A DNA stretch of 16,374 nucleotides from positions 13,390-29,763 of the forward strand of contig DHJG01000010.1 in assembly GCA_002404215.1 (NCBI GenBank), in the 5' to 3' direction. Of the stretch, positions 1 to 6,432 are shown one piece after another. The DNA comes from Desulfosporosinus sp. UBA4726 (GTDB taxonomy: Bacteria; Bacillota; Desulfitobacteriia; Desulfitobacteriales; Desulfitobacteriaceae). The position numbers and the translations under genes were made by a program. The notes below the pieces were generated by a model. It was not told the DNA's origin, ran no database searches, and saw nothing but the letters and a program-made list of their open reading frames with translations. How positions within the stretch are numbered: the first letter of the stretch is position 1; each line of letters opens with the position of its first letter.

Positions 1-977
1 CTGCGGACTCCTTCCGCCTCTAGTTCCGCTTTCAATGCTTTAACCTTTCTATAGCTACCCATCATGCCAATGTATCTTGCAGGTTGATTAATCACTTTCC
101 GTAGACATACTTTATCAGAATCAGCCCCCTTAGTAATAATCACCACAAACGTTTGTGGATTAATATTTACAGCATCTAAAGCTCGTTCGAAGTCATCGCA
201 TATAATCCTGTCCGCCATGTCAATTCGAGTAGAATTAGCGAACGATGGACGATCATCTATAACTGTAACCTCATACCCGAGGATTTTGGCCATGGTCACG
301 AGGGGTTGCGCTATATGTCCTGCCCCTAAAATTAATAATTTTACAACCGTAGTTGGGGGCTCTATCAGTAACCGGAAACTAGCGTTCGTTATTGAGGGTT
401 CACATAACTCGAACACAGAATCCAAACTAATCAACAGAGGATAGATTTTTTTTCCACCTGTTTCAGCACTCTCAAGTGCAACTCTAGTCAAGCCTTCTAA
501 CCCAAGGTCACCTGAGATGTCTCCATTATTCTCGATGAACAGCTTTTTCCCTATCAAGCGTTCCTCAGCCGCTTCTATCACAGTGACAAGTATAGGATCA
601 TTGTAGTTCCTTAAAGCAGTCATATAATCCTTGTTGAGATTTTTCTGTTTTTCGGGGTTTTTAGAACCCATATAATCAATGAATAATCCCACGATACCCC
701 CACAAACCATTCCATCCTCCTGATCAAGGTCCGCAGTCATATTTAAATAATATATTTTAGGGGTGTGAGCAACTATAACCTTGAAAGCCTCTCGCCTGGC
801 CTCGGCCTCGCCACATCCTCCGCCGATGGTACCAATCGTCGCCCCATCAGCGAAAACTAACATTTTGCTTCCAGGTTTACGAGGAGTTGATCCTAATGCA
901 CTGGTCACAGTAATCAGTGCCACCTCCAAGTTCTGCTCAAATGCTTTATTAAGTCCGAGGTAAATATCTTTATCCAT
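1..977 (-). CDS. XdhC/CoxI family molybdoenzyme maturation factor (3' end outside window)
   Basis: Reading the minus strand from the ATG at 977 gives 325 uninterrupted residues that continue past the left edge. An AGGGGG Shine-Dalgarno precedes the start. The N-terminal XdhC_CoxI domain shows SALGSTPRKPGSKM (about residues 26-39), then IGGGCGEAEARREA and MVCGG. The C-terminal Rossmann-type XdhC_C domain (about 175-315) contains LLILGAGHIAQPL near residue 217, and near the edge KGADSDK and YIGMMGS. Members of this family deliver or sulfurate the molybdenum cofactor for xanthine dehydrogenase/CO-dehydrogenase-type molybdenum hydroxylases in the cytoplasm. Family members are usually about 340-380 residues, so little is missing. 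Partner hydroxylase genes, if any, would lie beyond the left edge. The upstream DNA on the same strand is a decayed ABC transporter, so this may be the surviving member of a larger operon. Confidence 0.9.
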   Translation of the reverse strand, partial: MDKDIYLGLNKAFEQNLEVALITVTSALGSTPRKPGSKMLVFADGATIGTIGGGCGEAEARREAFKVIVAHTPKIYYLNMTADLDQEDGMVCGGIVGLFIDYMGSKNPEKQKNLNKDYMTALRNYNDPILVTVIEAAEERLIGKKLFIENNGDISGDLGLEGLTRVALESAETGGKKIYPLLISLDSVFELCEPSITNASFRLLIEPPTTVVKLLILGAGHIAQPLVTMAKILGYEVTVIDDRPSFANSTRIDMADRIICDDFERALDAVNINPQTFVVIITKGADSDKVCLRKVINQPARYIGMMGSYRKVKALKAELEAEGVR

Positions 978-1125
978 TAGCTTTGCCCCCTAGATCAGTC
1001 TTCCAAAGGTCATGTATAGTTATCTCTTTATAGGCCCATTCGCAGTCTTCAATATGTATACGCTTTGGCTAAACGAGTTTGCTCTTCCAAGTTATTTTTT
1101 TTGCTACTTGCGCATCATCAATAAC

Positions 1126-1221
1126 TCAGCTTCTTGACCAGTTAACGAACATTGACAATCGTTTTGAAAAACAATTTATATTTATAACCCTCACTATTTT
1201 CAACAGGACATTCATTTCCAT
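1126..1221 (-). CDS. Possible 31-residue small ORF or gene remnant
   Basis: An ATG at 1221 sits about nine bases behind a strong AGGAGG ribosome-binding site and opens a 31-codon frame ending in TGA at 1126. The peptide (beginning MEMNVLLKIVRV) is basic and hydrophobic and matches nothing I recognise. It lies between the ABC ATPase remnant and xdhC on the same strand. It could be a genuine small peptide, a leader peptide for xdhC, or the start of a gene truncated during the decay of the neighbouring locus. The good ribosome-binding site is the only positive evidence. Confidence 0.25.
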   Translation of the reverse strand: MEMNVLLKIVRVININCFSKRLSMFVNWSRS

Positions 1222-1253
1222 TTTCGTAACCCTCCTACTCCATCGGCAACATC

Positions 1254-1290
1254 CATCTAAACGACCAAGATTTGCTTGGTCGCTTAGATG
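1254..1290 (-). terminator. Hairpin overlapping the stop codon of the ATPase remnant
   Basis: Positions 1254-1269 pair with 1275-1290 (CATCTAA and CGACCAAG against CTTGGTCG and TTAGATG) with one A/C mismatch and a 5-base loop. The right arm contains the TAA stop of the ABC ATPase remnant (1284-1286). There is no T run on either strand, so this is a stable 3'-end or processing hairpin rather than a textbook intrinsic terminator. Confidence 0.5.
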
Positions 1291-1790
1291 ACCACTGCTT
1301 TAGGCACAACCACATGTATCCCCTGGGAAGTGTGATCCGTCTGAATGTTATTTCCGTAAATTGCACTAAGATTGCTATCTGTTACAACCTCGAGCGTTGG
1401 CCCTTGGCAAACGATACGCCCCCGTTGCATTAGAACCACTTCATCGCAATAATAAAACGCCAGATTAGGGTCATGCAAGGTGATGAGCATAGTGATGCCC
1501 TGTTGTTTCGCTAATTGCCGCATTGAGCTCATCATCTGATGTTGATTAGAAAAATCTAGATGAGAGTTGGGTTCATCTAAAAGCATATAAGGGGTGTCCT
1601 GAAAAAGCGCTCTGGCCAAGAGCACCAATTGCTGTTCACCACCAGAGACCGCATTATAATCTTGTTCCAGCAAATGCCCTATCCCAATTTGTTTAAACAC
1701 GCCTTTAGCTTTCTGCCTTGCCACTGCCCCAGGCGCAGACCAAGGATTCAAACGCGCTGCCTCTCCCATCAATACCACCTCTGCACCATC
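1284..1790 (-). pseudogene. ABC transporter ATPase remnant, FecE/BtuD type, N-terminus deleted
   Basis: The frame encodes the C-terminal two thirds of an iron-siderophore/cobalamin importer ATPase. It has the EVVLMGEAARL segment that lies after the Q-loop in this family, the ABC signature SGGEQQLVLLARAL, Walker B and D-loop (YMLLDEPNSHLDF) and the switch histidine in LITLHDPNLAFYY. Walker A, the Q-loop and the first roughly 80-90 residues are absent. The residues an ORF caller would place in front are an out-of-frame reading of a different gene, the permease start, so there is no proper beginning. Without Walker A it cannot bind ATP normally. The junction lies near 1781-1795. Family assignment is firm; substrate (iron-siderophore, cobalamin or an oxyanion) cannot be told. 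Confidence 0.85.
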
Positions 1791-1885
1791 TCCAACGGGG
1801 AAATAGCATAACGCCCAGCACAGATAGCGATCAATATGCAAACTATTGGTAAAGTCAGAGTTAGGACTAAAACGTTTTTCTTCAT
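1769..1885 (-). pseudogene. FecCD/BtuC-type permease N-terminal fragment
   Basis: Starting at the ATG at 1885, with an AAGGAG Shine-Dalgarno just upstream, the frame reads MKKNVLVLTLTLPIVCILIA, then ICAGRYAISPLEMV and a few unrelated codons to a TGA at 1769. This is the typical start of a FecCD/BtuC permease: first membrane helix followed by the G-R-hydrophobic-I-S-P-L-E motif at the beginning of the periplasmic loop. About 33 codons are authentic; the remaining roughly 300 residues of the family are missing. The downstream DNA is ATPase sequence in another frame, so one deletion removed most of the permease gene and the 5' part of the ATPase gene. The fragment lies about 60 bp after the substrate-binding-protein remnant, in usual importer order. 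Confidence 0.8.
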
Positions 1886-1945
1886 ACTTTCGCTCCTTGT
1901 CAATCGCTCTGGCGTCCTTAGTGAATGAAATTTACGAACCAGTGG

Positions 1946-2798
1946 TTAAAGTTTTCCTCCCAATTCCGTAAAGGTATTGCCCATGTATTTCTTGTAATAA
2001 TCATCGGTGAACGTCTTAATATCAATGTCCGTAAATTTATCTCCATGCATGGTGTTAGCCAACCAAAATGCTTTGCGGAGCGGGAAAATCCCACCAGCCG
2101 AGGTTCGATGGAAAAACAAAGACTTTTTTGTTCTTAATCGCACTTACAGAGGCCAAGGCAGGATTATTCAACACCTCGTTCACACCGTAAGTCCCTTTGG
2201 ACGAGCCCAGAAAAATATAATCAGGATTCCATTTCACCAATTGTTCGGGAGATATTTCCGCCCATAGACCGACCGCATCTTTAGCGACATTTACGCCTCC
2301 AGCAGTCTCAATCATGCTGTTTGCTGTCATATCCTTAGTAGCGGCCGTATAAATGCTCTTGGGTCCAGCCATAAGCACCTTGGGTTTCTGATCAGCAGCT
2401 AAGTCTTTCAAACGATCTTTTATATCACTAACGTCATCTTGGCAATATTTTATATATGATTCAGCCTGTCGATCAGCACCCAAGATTTTACCCATCAGCT
2501 TAACCGCTTGATAACTTTCATCCAGCGTTTCGCCTTTAAGTACTACCACTTTGATCCCTACATCGTTATACTGCTTCATTATTGCTTGATCAAAATCGCC
2601 ATAGACAAACAGCAACTGAGTCTTTAAAGCAAGCACTTCCTCCACCGAGCCATTGCTTGTAAATACAGGCAACGCTGCATATTTAGGATCTAGCTTAGCC
2701 TTGCCTTTGCCCGCCTCACCCATCAGCCCCTGATGGACCATCTTATCTTGCTTTCCTATGGCGTACACCAAATGCCCCATGTATTTCATTGTAGGCAA
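1946..2798 (-). pseudogene. ABC substrate-binding protein (FecB/BtuF family), truncated and frameshifted
   Basis: Two overlapping minus-strand frames together give one TroA-like helical-backbone substrate-binding protein (Periplasmic_binding_2 type). The first (2798 to about 2060) runs from MKYMGHLVYAIGKQDKMV through NGSVEEVLALKTQLLFVY, IETAGGVNVAKDAVGLWAEI and WWDFPAPQSIL. The second continues with LANTMHGDKFTDIDI and DDYYKKYMG to a stop at 1946. The switch falls near 2060-2068, where the first frame hits TAA a few codons after PAPQSIL, so an indel is present. The beginning is damaged too: no signal peptide, lipobox or ribosome-binding site precedes MKYMG, an in-frame TAG lies close upstream, and the DNA before it belongs to another reading frame. 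Roughly 60 N-terminal residues are missing. In a live system this lipoprotein would deliver the ligand to the permease. Confidence 0.85.
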
Positions 2799-2954
2799 TC
2801 TTCTTACCTAGGAATAGATCGTGATAGTATTCAAAAACGTTGGTTAGTGGATGGCTACTCACAGAGCGACCCGTCAGCTGTTTAACCCGCTCTTCAGTAT
2901 TCAGGGCAGAATTAATGGCCGCGCTGCTTTGAGATCTTCATCTAAAGACCGCAT
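2799..2954 (-). pseudogene. Orphan 5' gene fragment with strong RBS, frameshifted
   Basis: An AAAAGGAGGAG ribosome-binding site precedes an ATG at 2954. That frame (MRSLDEDLKAARPLILP) stops after 17 codons. A second frame, open from about residue 8, continues in protein-like fashion (AAINSALNTEERVKQLTG, then HPLTNVFEYYHDLFLGKKIA) and then runs out of frame into the substrate-binding-protein remnant. Splicing the two by one indel gives roughly 55 residues of a soluble N-terminus beginning MRSLDEDLK-AAINSALN. I do not recognise the family. It appears to be the first gene of the decayed operon, cut by a deletion whose junction lies near 2790-2810. Confidence 0.5.
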
Positions 2955-3289
2955 TCTTTCTCCTCCTTTTAAGGAAAACTTGACTGGTGTCAAGCTTTAG
3001 CGATGGGGCAGCCTTCTTATACCTTACCCATTCCTTTCCCCCTCTTATTATTGGTTATGTTTGTTTATGCTTATTTTTATTATTCTATCTATTAAGATAA
3101 ACTGATAATTGCTTAATTTTACATAGCAATAACAATCATTAACTAACAAAACCAAATTACAAGCCTATTATACATATGTTGTAATAAATTAGCAATTGGT
3201 TGATTTCTAAATAAATCAAAAAACTCTATTTTATAGCCAATATGGGCAGATCATCTCTGAACTATAATAACGGTTCGATTTAATGCCAC

Positions 3290-3322
3290 AAGAGCCAGAG
3301 TAGCTAATCTACTCTGGCTCTT
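3290..3322. terminator. 14-bp perfect hairpin, terminator-like
   Basis: AAGAGCCAGAGTAG (3290-3303) pairs perfectly with CTACTCTGGCTCTT (3309-3322) around a 5-base CTAAT loop. It lies just beyond the stop of the small minus-strand ORF. No long T run follows on either strand, so it may work as a weak terminator or 3'-end stabiliser. Confidence 0.5.
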
Positions 3323-3327
3323 GCGCT

Positions 3328-3516
3328 TCATAAATTCCCATTATTAATCCAACTACTAATCTCCGGTCTACCTAATTTCGTGAAACGATAACTCCGATAA
3401 ACCTCAGCGATAAAAGAGCCAAAAGATAGAATTAGAACTAGAAAGAAAATAAAGTGGATTAGCAATAGGCCTAATAAACTAAATTTACTAAATTGATGTA
3501 TCAATTTAAGGTTCAA
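3328..3516 (-). CDS. Doubtful 62-residue hydrophobic ORF
   Basis: A TTG-started frame would encode a small protein with one long hydrophobic stretch (about residues 12-38, FSLLGLLLIHFIFFLVLIL) and a polar C-terminus (RSYRFTKLGRPEISSW). It has no visible Shine-Dalgarno. The start overlaps the T-rich tail of an apparent minus-strand terminator, which argues against expression. The hydrophobic pattern and the flanking hairpins leave open that it is the remnant of a small membrane protein. No family recognised. Confidence 0.2.
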   Translation of the reverse strand: MNLKLIHQFSKFSLLGLLLIHFIFFLVLILSFGSFIAEVYRSYRFTKLGRPEISSWINNGNL

Positions 3517-3557
3517 AAAAAAGTAAATGGCACCACTATTCTAAAAAGTGGTGCCAT
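3515..3557 (-). terminator. Intrinsic terminator reading leftward
   Basis: ATGGCACCACT (3527-3537) pairs with AGTGGTGCCAT (3547-3557). On the minus strand the stem is followed by TTTACTTTTTTTT, the classic rho-independent layout. No minus-strand gene lies immediately upstream, since the regulator at 3713 is divergent. It may stop antisense transcription or be left over from a lost gene. Confidence 0.65.
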
Positions 3558-3639
3558 CTTGAAAAAAGCCTGTTTTGATATTTCCTTCATCAGTCTAACG
3601 TTCCTAATCAAAAGCAAGCTATAACTTGATTTTAGGATA

Positions 3640-3648
3640 TGCTATAAT
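3640..3648 (+). promoter_or_regulatory. Extended -10 promoter of the HTH/molybdate-type regulator
   Basis: TGCTATAAT (3640-3648) is a perfect TGnTATAAT extended -10 element, about 65 bp before the start at 3713. No good -35 is seen at 17 bp spacing, which extended -10 promoters tolerate. The leader would be about 57 nt. Confidence 0.55.
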
Positions 3649-3712
3649 AGGGTAGAATTGGGGGTAGGATCTTAATCTAAATATAAATTAGCAGGGAGAC
3701 AGGTGAACGAGT

Positions 3713-4651
3713 ATGCCCGAAGATATTTCTTACACTCCAGAAGAAGTAGCTAAAATTCTTAAAATATCTAAGTATACGGTTTATGAACTTATTAAACGCG
3801 ATGAGCTATCCGCCTACCACATTGGCCGCAAGGTACGCGTGGACAGTGCCGATATTGAAGCATACAAGCGTAATTCTAAGAATGTAACCCCTTTCTCCAC
3901 TCCAGTCTTACCGTCTACATCTCCAAGTTCCTTTTCCACTTTGGACGAAGGCTTGATTATATGTGGACAGGATATGACTCTAGACATTTTAACTCGACAT
4001 TTAGAAAGAAAATTCCCACATGTCCGTTTCCTACGGCAGAATATTGGCAGCATCGACGGACTCATGGCCTTATATAGAGGTATGGCCAACGTCGTCACCG
4101 CTCACTTATGGGATAGTGACACCAACGAGTATAATACGCCGTACGTCCGAAGGATGTTGCCTGGGCACAAGGCCTTGATAATAAATATGGTTTATCGAGC
4201 GGAAGGATTCTATGTTGCCAAAGGCAATCCGAAGAAAATTCTCACTTGGGCAGATTTAGCTCGCTCAGATCTACGTTTCGTCAATCGGGAACGGGGTTCA
4301 GGTGCCAGAGTTTTATTGGACGAACAATTACGGATTCAAGGAATTGCTCACCAACACGTCAATGGATACAGTAACGAAGAAATGAGTCATGTTGCCGTTG
4401 CCAGCAAGATCGCCAGAGGCGAAGCTGACGTAGGATTGGGGATTGAAAAAGCCGCACAACAAGTTAATAATGTTGACTTTGTGTCCTTGCAAATAGAGCG
4501 TTATGATTTAGTTATCCGTAAGGAAGACATTGATAAGCCATATTTTCAGGCTTTATTGGCCATACTAAACTCAGCCGCTTTTCGAAATGAGGTACTAGGA
4601 ATAGGTAGCTATGATGTATCCCATATGGGGGAAATTATGGCGGAGGTATAG
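3713..4651 (+). CDS. One-component regulator: excisionase-type HTH + molybdate-binding-like PBP domain
   Basis: Residues 5-55 form an excisionase/MerR-like winged helix DNA-binding domain (YTPEEVAKILKISKYTVYEL, then HIGRKVRVDSADIEAY). A Pro/Ser/Thr-rich linker (about 58-76) leads to a periplasmic-binding-like domain (about 78-300) of the kind fused to HTH domains in molybdate-related regulators (COG1910 / PBP_like). Marks of that domain are HLWDSDTNEYN, GFYVAKGNPKKILTWADL, FVNRERGSGARVLLDEQL and IARGEADVGLGIEKAA. There is no signal peptide, so the binding domain works in the cytoplasm as a sensor. By family precedent the ligand may be molybdate or tungstate, but this is not provable here. It is monocistronic, with an extended -10 promoter and an AGGTGA ribosome-binding site. 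It is divergent from the decayed ABC operon and xdhC, which it may once have controlled. Confidence 0.85.
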   Translation: MPEDISYTPEEVAKILKISKYTVYELIKRDELSAYHIGRKVRVDSADIEAYKRNSKNVTPFSTPVLPSTSPSSFSTLDEGLIICGQDMTLDILTRHLERKFPHVRFLRQNIGSIDGLMALYRGMANVVTAHLWDSDTNEYNTPYVRRMLPGHKALIINMVYRAEGFYVAKGNPKKILTWADLARSDLRFVNRERGSGARVLLDEQLRIQGIAHQHVNGYSNEEMSHVAVASKIARGEADVGLGIEKAAQQVNNVDFVSLQIERYDLVIRKEDIDKPYFQALLAILNSAAFRNEVLGIGSYDVSHMGEIMAEV

Positions 4652-4736
4652 TACTAAAAGACGCTTTGTTCACTGAAATCTGCCGGACGTTGAAATAAAA
4701 TTATCTAAAACTTTTCAATAATCTCAAATTATGTTA

Positions 4737-4775
4737 AACTCAAATTGTGAATAATTGGTTTTCACAATTTGAGTT
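4737..4775 (+). promoter_or_regulatory. 15-bp perfect inverted repeat in front of the ferredoxin gene
   Basis: AACTCAAATTGTGAA (4737-4751) and TTCACAATTTGAGTT (4761-4775) are perfect inverted repeats with a 9-base spacer, ending about 8 bases before the AAAGGAGGA ribosome-binding site. As RNA it would be a stable leader hairpin that leaves the ribosome-binding site free. As DNA it could be an operator. The inner TGTGA and TCACA half-sites are 11 bases apart, too far for the CRP/FNR-type N6 spacing. Confidence 0.5.
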
Positions 4776-4796
4776 AATCTTAAAGGAGGATATATT

Positions 4797-4985
4797 ATGT
4801 TAGCTGAAGTAGACAAAGACGAGTGCATCGGGTGTGAAGCATGCCCAGAATTTTGTCCCGAGGTCTTTAAGATGGACACTGACGGATTGGCAGTAGCTTA
4901 CACCAACCCGGTCCCTGCTGAGTTTGAAGAAGCCGCCAAAGATGCTGCCGCGGGTTGTCCAGCGCACTGTATCACTGTTAAATAG
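4797..4985 (+). CDS. Small [4Fe-4S] ferredoxin, 62 residues
   Basis: The protein is a short acidic ferredoxin that carries low-potential electrons in the cytoplasm. The cluster motif is C10-I-G-C13-E-A-C16 with a distant C54-P as fourth ligand. C20 and C58 remain; in Desulfovibrio/Thermotoga-type single-cluster ferredoxins the equivalent pair forms a disulfide or supports a second site. So it is a one-cluster rather than the classical 2[4Fe-4S] clostridial type. A strong AAAGGAGGA ribosome-binding site is 7 bases before the ATG. It is flanked by a leader inverted repeat and a very strong terminator, so it is transcribed alone and probably abundantly. No redox partner is adjacent. Confidence 0.92.
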   Translation: MLAEVDKDECIGCEACPEFCPEVFKMDTDGLAVAYTNPVPAEFEEAAKDAAAGCPAHCITVK

Positions 4986-5005
4986 TTTGAATCAAAAATC
5001 TAAAG

Positions 5006-5058
5006 AGACAGTAAAAAGCAGATGATAGGCCTATCATCTGCTTTTTACTGTCTTTTTT
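5006..5058 (+). terminator. Strong intrinsic terminator after ferredoxin
   Basis: A perfect palindrome with 24-bp arms (5006-5029 and 5030-5053, centred on AGGCCT) is followed by a T-rich tract TTTTTAT. The position 20 bases after the stop codon and the T run make this a clear rho-independent terminator. The palindrome has no unpaired loop, so only the central bases open. Confidence 0.9.
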
Positions 5059-5195
5059 ATTACGAGTTAGAAAACATTACGACCGTTGTGTAGTTTCTGG
5101 AAGCATTAAATACGACTAAGCGACCGCCGTGCCTAAGGCTTGTTAGCTAAATCTCTTCACTGTCCATTTTTGTCAATGAGTTATTAGTTTGTCTG

Positions 5196-5224
5196 CACAA
5201 AAGACGTAAATCAGACATAGCTTA
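5196..5224 (+). promoter_or_regulatory. Sigma-K-type promoter of the coat-like gene
   Basis: CACA (5196-5199), 16 bases, then CATAGCTTA (5216-5224) fits the sigma-K consensus mACm-N16-CATAnnnTA at every defined position. It lies 46 bp before the start at 5270, leaving a leader of about 35-40 nt with AAAGGA at 5253-5258. This predicts late mother-cell expression during sporulation. Confidence 0.65.
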
Positions 5225-5269
5225 TACTATCCCAAAGAAGTATTTCATTTAGAAAGGAAGAAAAACACA

Positions 5270-6112
5270 TTGAATAATCAAAATAATTGTCCTCATCAAT
5301 GGGTTCAATCATCACCTTTTGTTCCCAATTGGGCTCAACAATCCCAAACTTCGGAGTTTGCTCCACCAACTGAGTGTGTTACTCCGAATCCGGTTACTCC
5401 AAATCCGGTTATTCCGAATCCAGCTTTCCCGGTTACTGCATCCCTACAGATGTGCACCCCTCTACAAGTGGTCCAAACAAGTCCTACAACAGTATTAGTC
5501 ACAGTATCGATTCCTGCCGAAACAGTTTTCACCTTGCCAACTAAAGCACTGGAATTAAAAAAAATCCGTAAGAACGTGAAGATAACCCAGTGCCGTTTTT
5601 TTAACTTTTCTCCCCCAGTATGTGGCAAACCACAAGATACTCCCAAGTTGTTTCTAGGCGGTTTCGTACGCAAGGACATTCAATATTCCGAAGCAATTCG
5701 ACAAACTGCAACCACAGTAGAAGGTGTAATTAAAGATTTTGTTATTGATATACCCTTTACGTGTGTTATTGAGCTCGGCCGTCGCCTTAGAGTACCACCT
5801 ACCCTTTTTGGTCAACAGCAAGAATACGAATTTTTAAGCACCTCATCACTGCCTTCGGGGTTCTCGCCTAAAGACAAGTTGATGTCAGGTGATATCTCCG
5901 AGTTAAACATGGTAAGCACTGAGTTCTTAAATCAATTACCCACCTGTAAGCTTGTATACACTCAAATTAATGAAATGGATGATGCAATCGACCGCGTATC
6001 GTTGCAAGGTGGACCCTTTGAAGAAGGTCTTTTCAGCACAGTACAAGAAAAGATGACTATTTTAATTCAACTTCAGCTAACCTTCCCAACACCGGTTGAA
6101 GCAGCTGATTAG
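5270..6112 (+). CDS. Spore coat/exosporium-like SPOCS (DUF3794/CsxC-type) protein
   Basis: The 280-residue soluble protein has a low-complexity N-terminus (about 1-60), rich in Asn, Gln and Pro, with a VTPNPVTPNPVIPNP repeat. The conserved body includes ALELKKIRKNVKITQCRFF (about 93-111), KLFLGGFVRKDIQYSE (126-141) and GVIKDFVIDIPFTCVIEL (152-169). The K-x-x-R-K-N-V-K-I-T-x-C and L-F-x-x-G-F-V-R-K-x-I-x-Y patterns are typical of the SPOCS/CsxC-like exosporium and coat proteins of clostridia. No signal peptide is present, as expected for proteins assembled around the forespore from the mother cell. The TTG start is chosen because the AGAAAGGAAG ribosome-binding site is about 12 bases upstream and no ATG fits better. 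The sigma-K promoter in front supports a late coat role. Cysteines at 7, 36, 62, 108, 118, 165 and 226 could serve cross-linking. Confidence 0.8.
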   Translation: MNNQNNCPHQWVQSSPFVPNWAQQSQTSEFAPPTECVTPNPVTPNPVIPNPAFPVTASLQMCTPLQVVQTSPTTVLVTVSIPAETVFTLPTKALELKKIRKNVKITQCRFFNFSPPVCGKPQDTPKLFLGGFVRKDIQYSEAIRQTATTVEGVIKDFVIDIPFTCVIELGRRLRVPPTLFGQQQEYEFLSTSSLPSGFSPKDKLMSGDISELNMVSTEFLNQLPTCKLVYTQINEMDDAIDRVSLQGGPFEEGLFSTVQEKMTILIQLQLTFPTPVEAAD

Positions 6113-6206
6113 CCAAAAAGGAGATAGAAGTGATCATCATCTAATAATAATGGTATAGAATGATAGTATAGTTTTATCAACAACGACAGCAAGCATATAT
6201 TATTAT

Positions 6207-6255
6207 ATAGAAGGGATACGACCCAAAAGAAATATTTGAATCGTATCTCTTCTAT
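6207..6255 (+). terminator. Probable terminator after the coat-like gene
   Basis: ATAGAAGGGATACGA (6207-6221) pairs with TCGTATCTCTTCTAT (6241-6255) with one G-U, over a 19-base loop. A modest TTCTA follows. It lies about 95 bp past the stop of the coat-like gene. The long loop and poor T run make it moderate. Confidence 0.5.
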
Positions 6256-6345
6256 TTCTACTTGTGGACTTACGTTAGCAGCTTTTGGCTACAACAAAAT
6301 TCAGCTTCATTTATTATGTGTTTCTGCAGAACGACATTAATCTAG

Positions 6346-6420
6346 ATACCAGAGATACTCAATTTACAGGCCCAATTAGGTGAATCTGTGACAAAGGATC
6401 AACTCAAAAAGGAGATTTAG
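6346..6420 (+). pseudogene. Possible 3' remnant of a lost gene
   Basis: A 24-codon open stretch with no start codon reads IPEILNLQAQLG then ESVTKDQLKKEI and stops at 6420. Its composition (amphipathic, Lys/Glu/Gln) looks like a protein C-terminus rather than random AT-rich translation. Its end carries AAAAAGGAGAT followed by GTGAT, almost the same string found just after the coat-like gene at about 6116-6134, which suggests a duplicated gene end. Weak evidence. Confidence 0.2.
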
Positions 6421-6432
6421 TGATTTTTGATT

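Larger units (their letters stand above)
2955..3712. other. AT-rich intergenic region between decayed transporter operon and divergent regulator
   Basis: No convincing gene is present. A short hairpin, CTTGAC-TGGT-GTCAAG (2979-2994), lies just upstream of the ribosome-binding site of the orphan fragment and would be in its leader. A very AT-rich stretch (about 3050-3240) probably held the promoter of the decayed minus-strand operon. It includes GATAAACTGATAATTGC (3096-3112), loosely like a Fur-type array but too weak to call. Two strong hairpins (3290-3322, 3527-3557), a doubtful small ORF and the regulator promoter near 3640 are listed separately. Confidence 0.5.

Noticed and set aside
1079..1291. 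Plus-strand 70-residue hydrophobic ORF
   Set aside because: TTG start without ribosome-binding site; it runs through the hairpin and opposite a better minus-strand small ORF.
2955..3060. Riboswitch (cobalamin or molybdenum cofactor) in the leader of the importer operon
   Set aside because: Only one 6-bp hairpin is visible; none of the conserved core motifs of those riboswitches could be found by eye.
3096..3112. Fur-type iron box in the decayed operon's upstream region
   Set aside because: Only loose agreement with repeated GATAAT units in a very AT-rich stretch, where such matches are expected by chance.
4741..4770. CRP/FNR/HcpR-type site within the ferredoxin inverted repeat
   Set aside because: The TGTGA and TCACA half-sites are 11 bases apart instead of 6.
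6194..6202. Second sigma-K -10 (CATATATTA) upstream of the YheC operon
   Set aside because: No AC-type -35 at the right spacing, AT-rich context, and about 400 bp from the gene with a hairpin in between.
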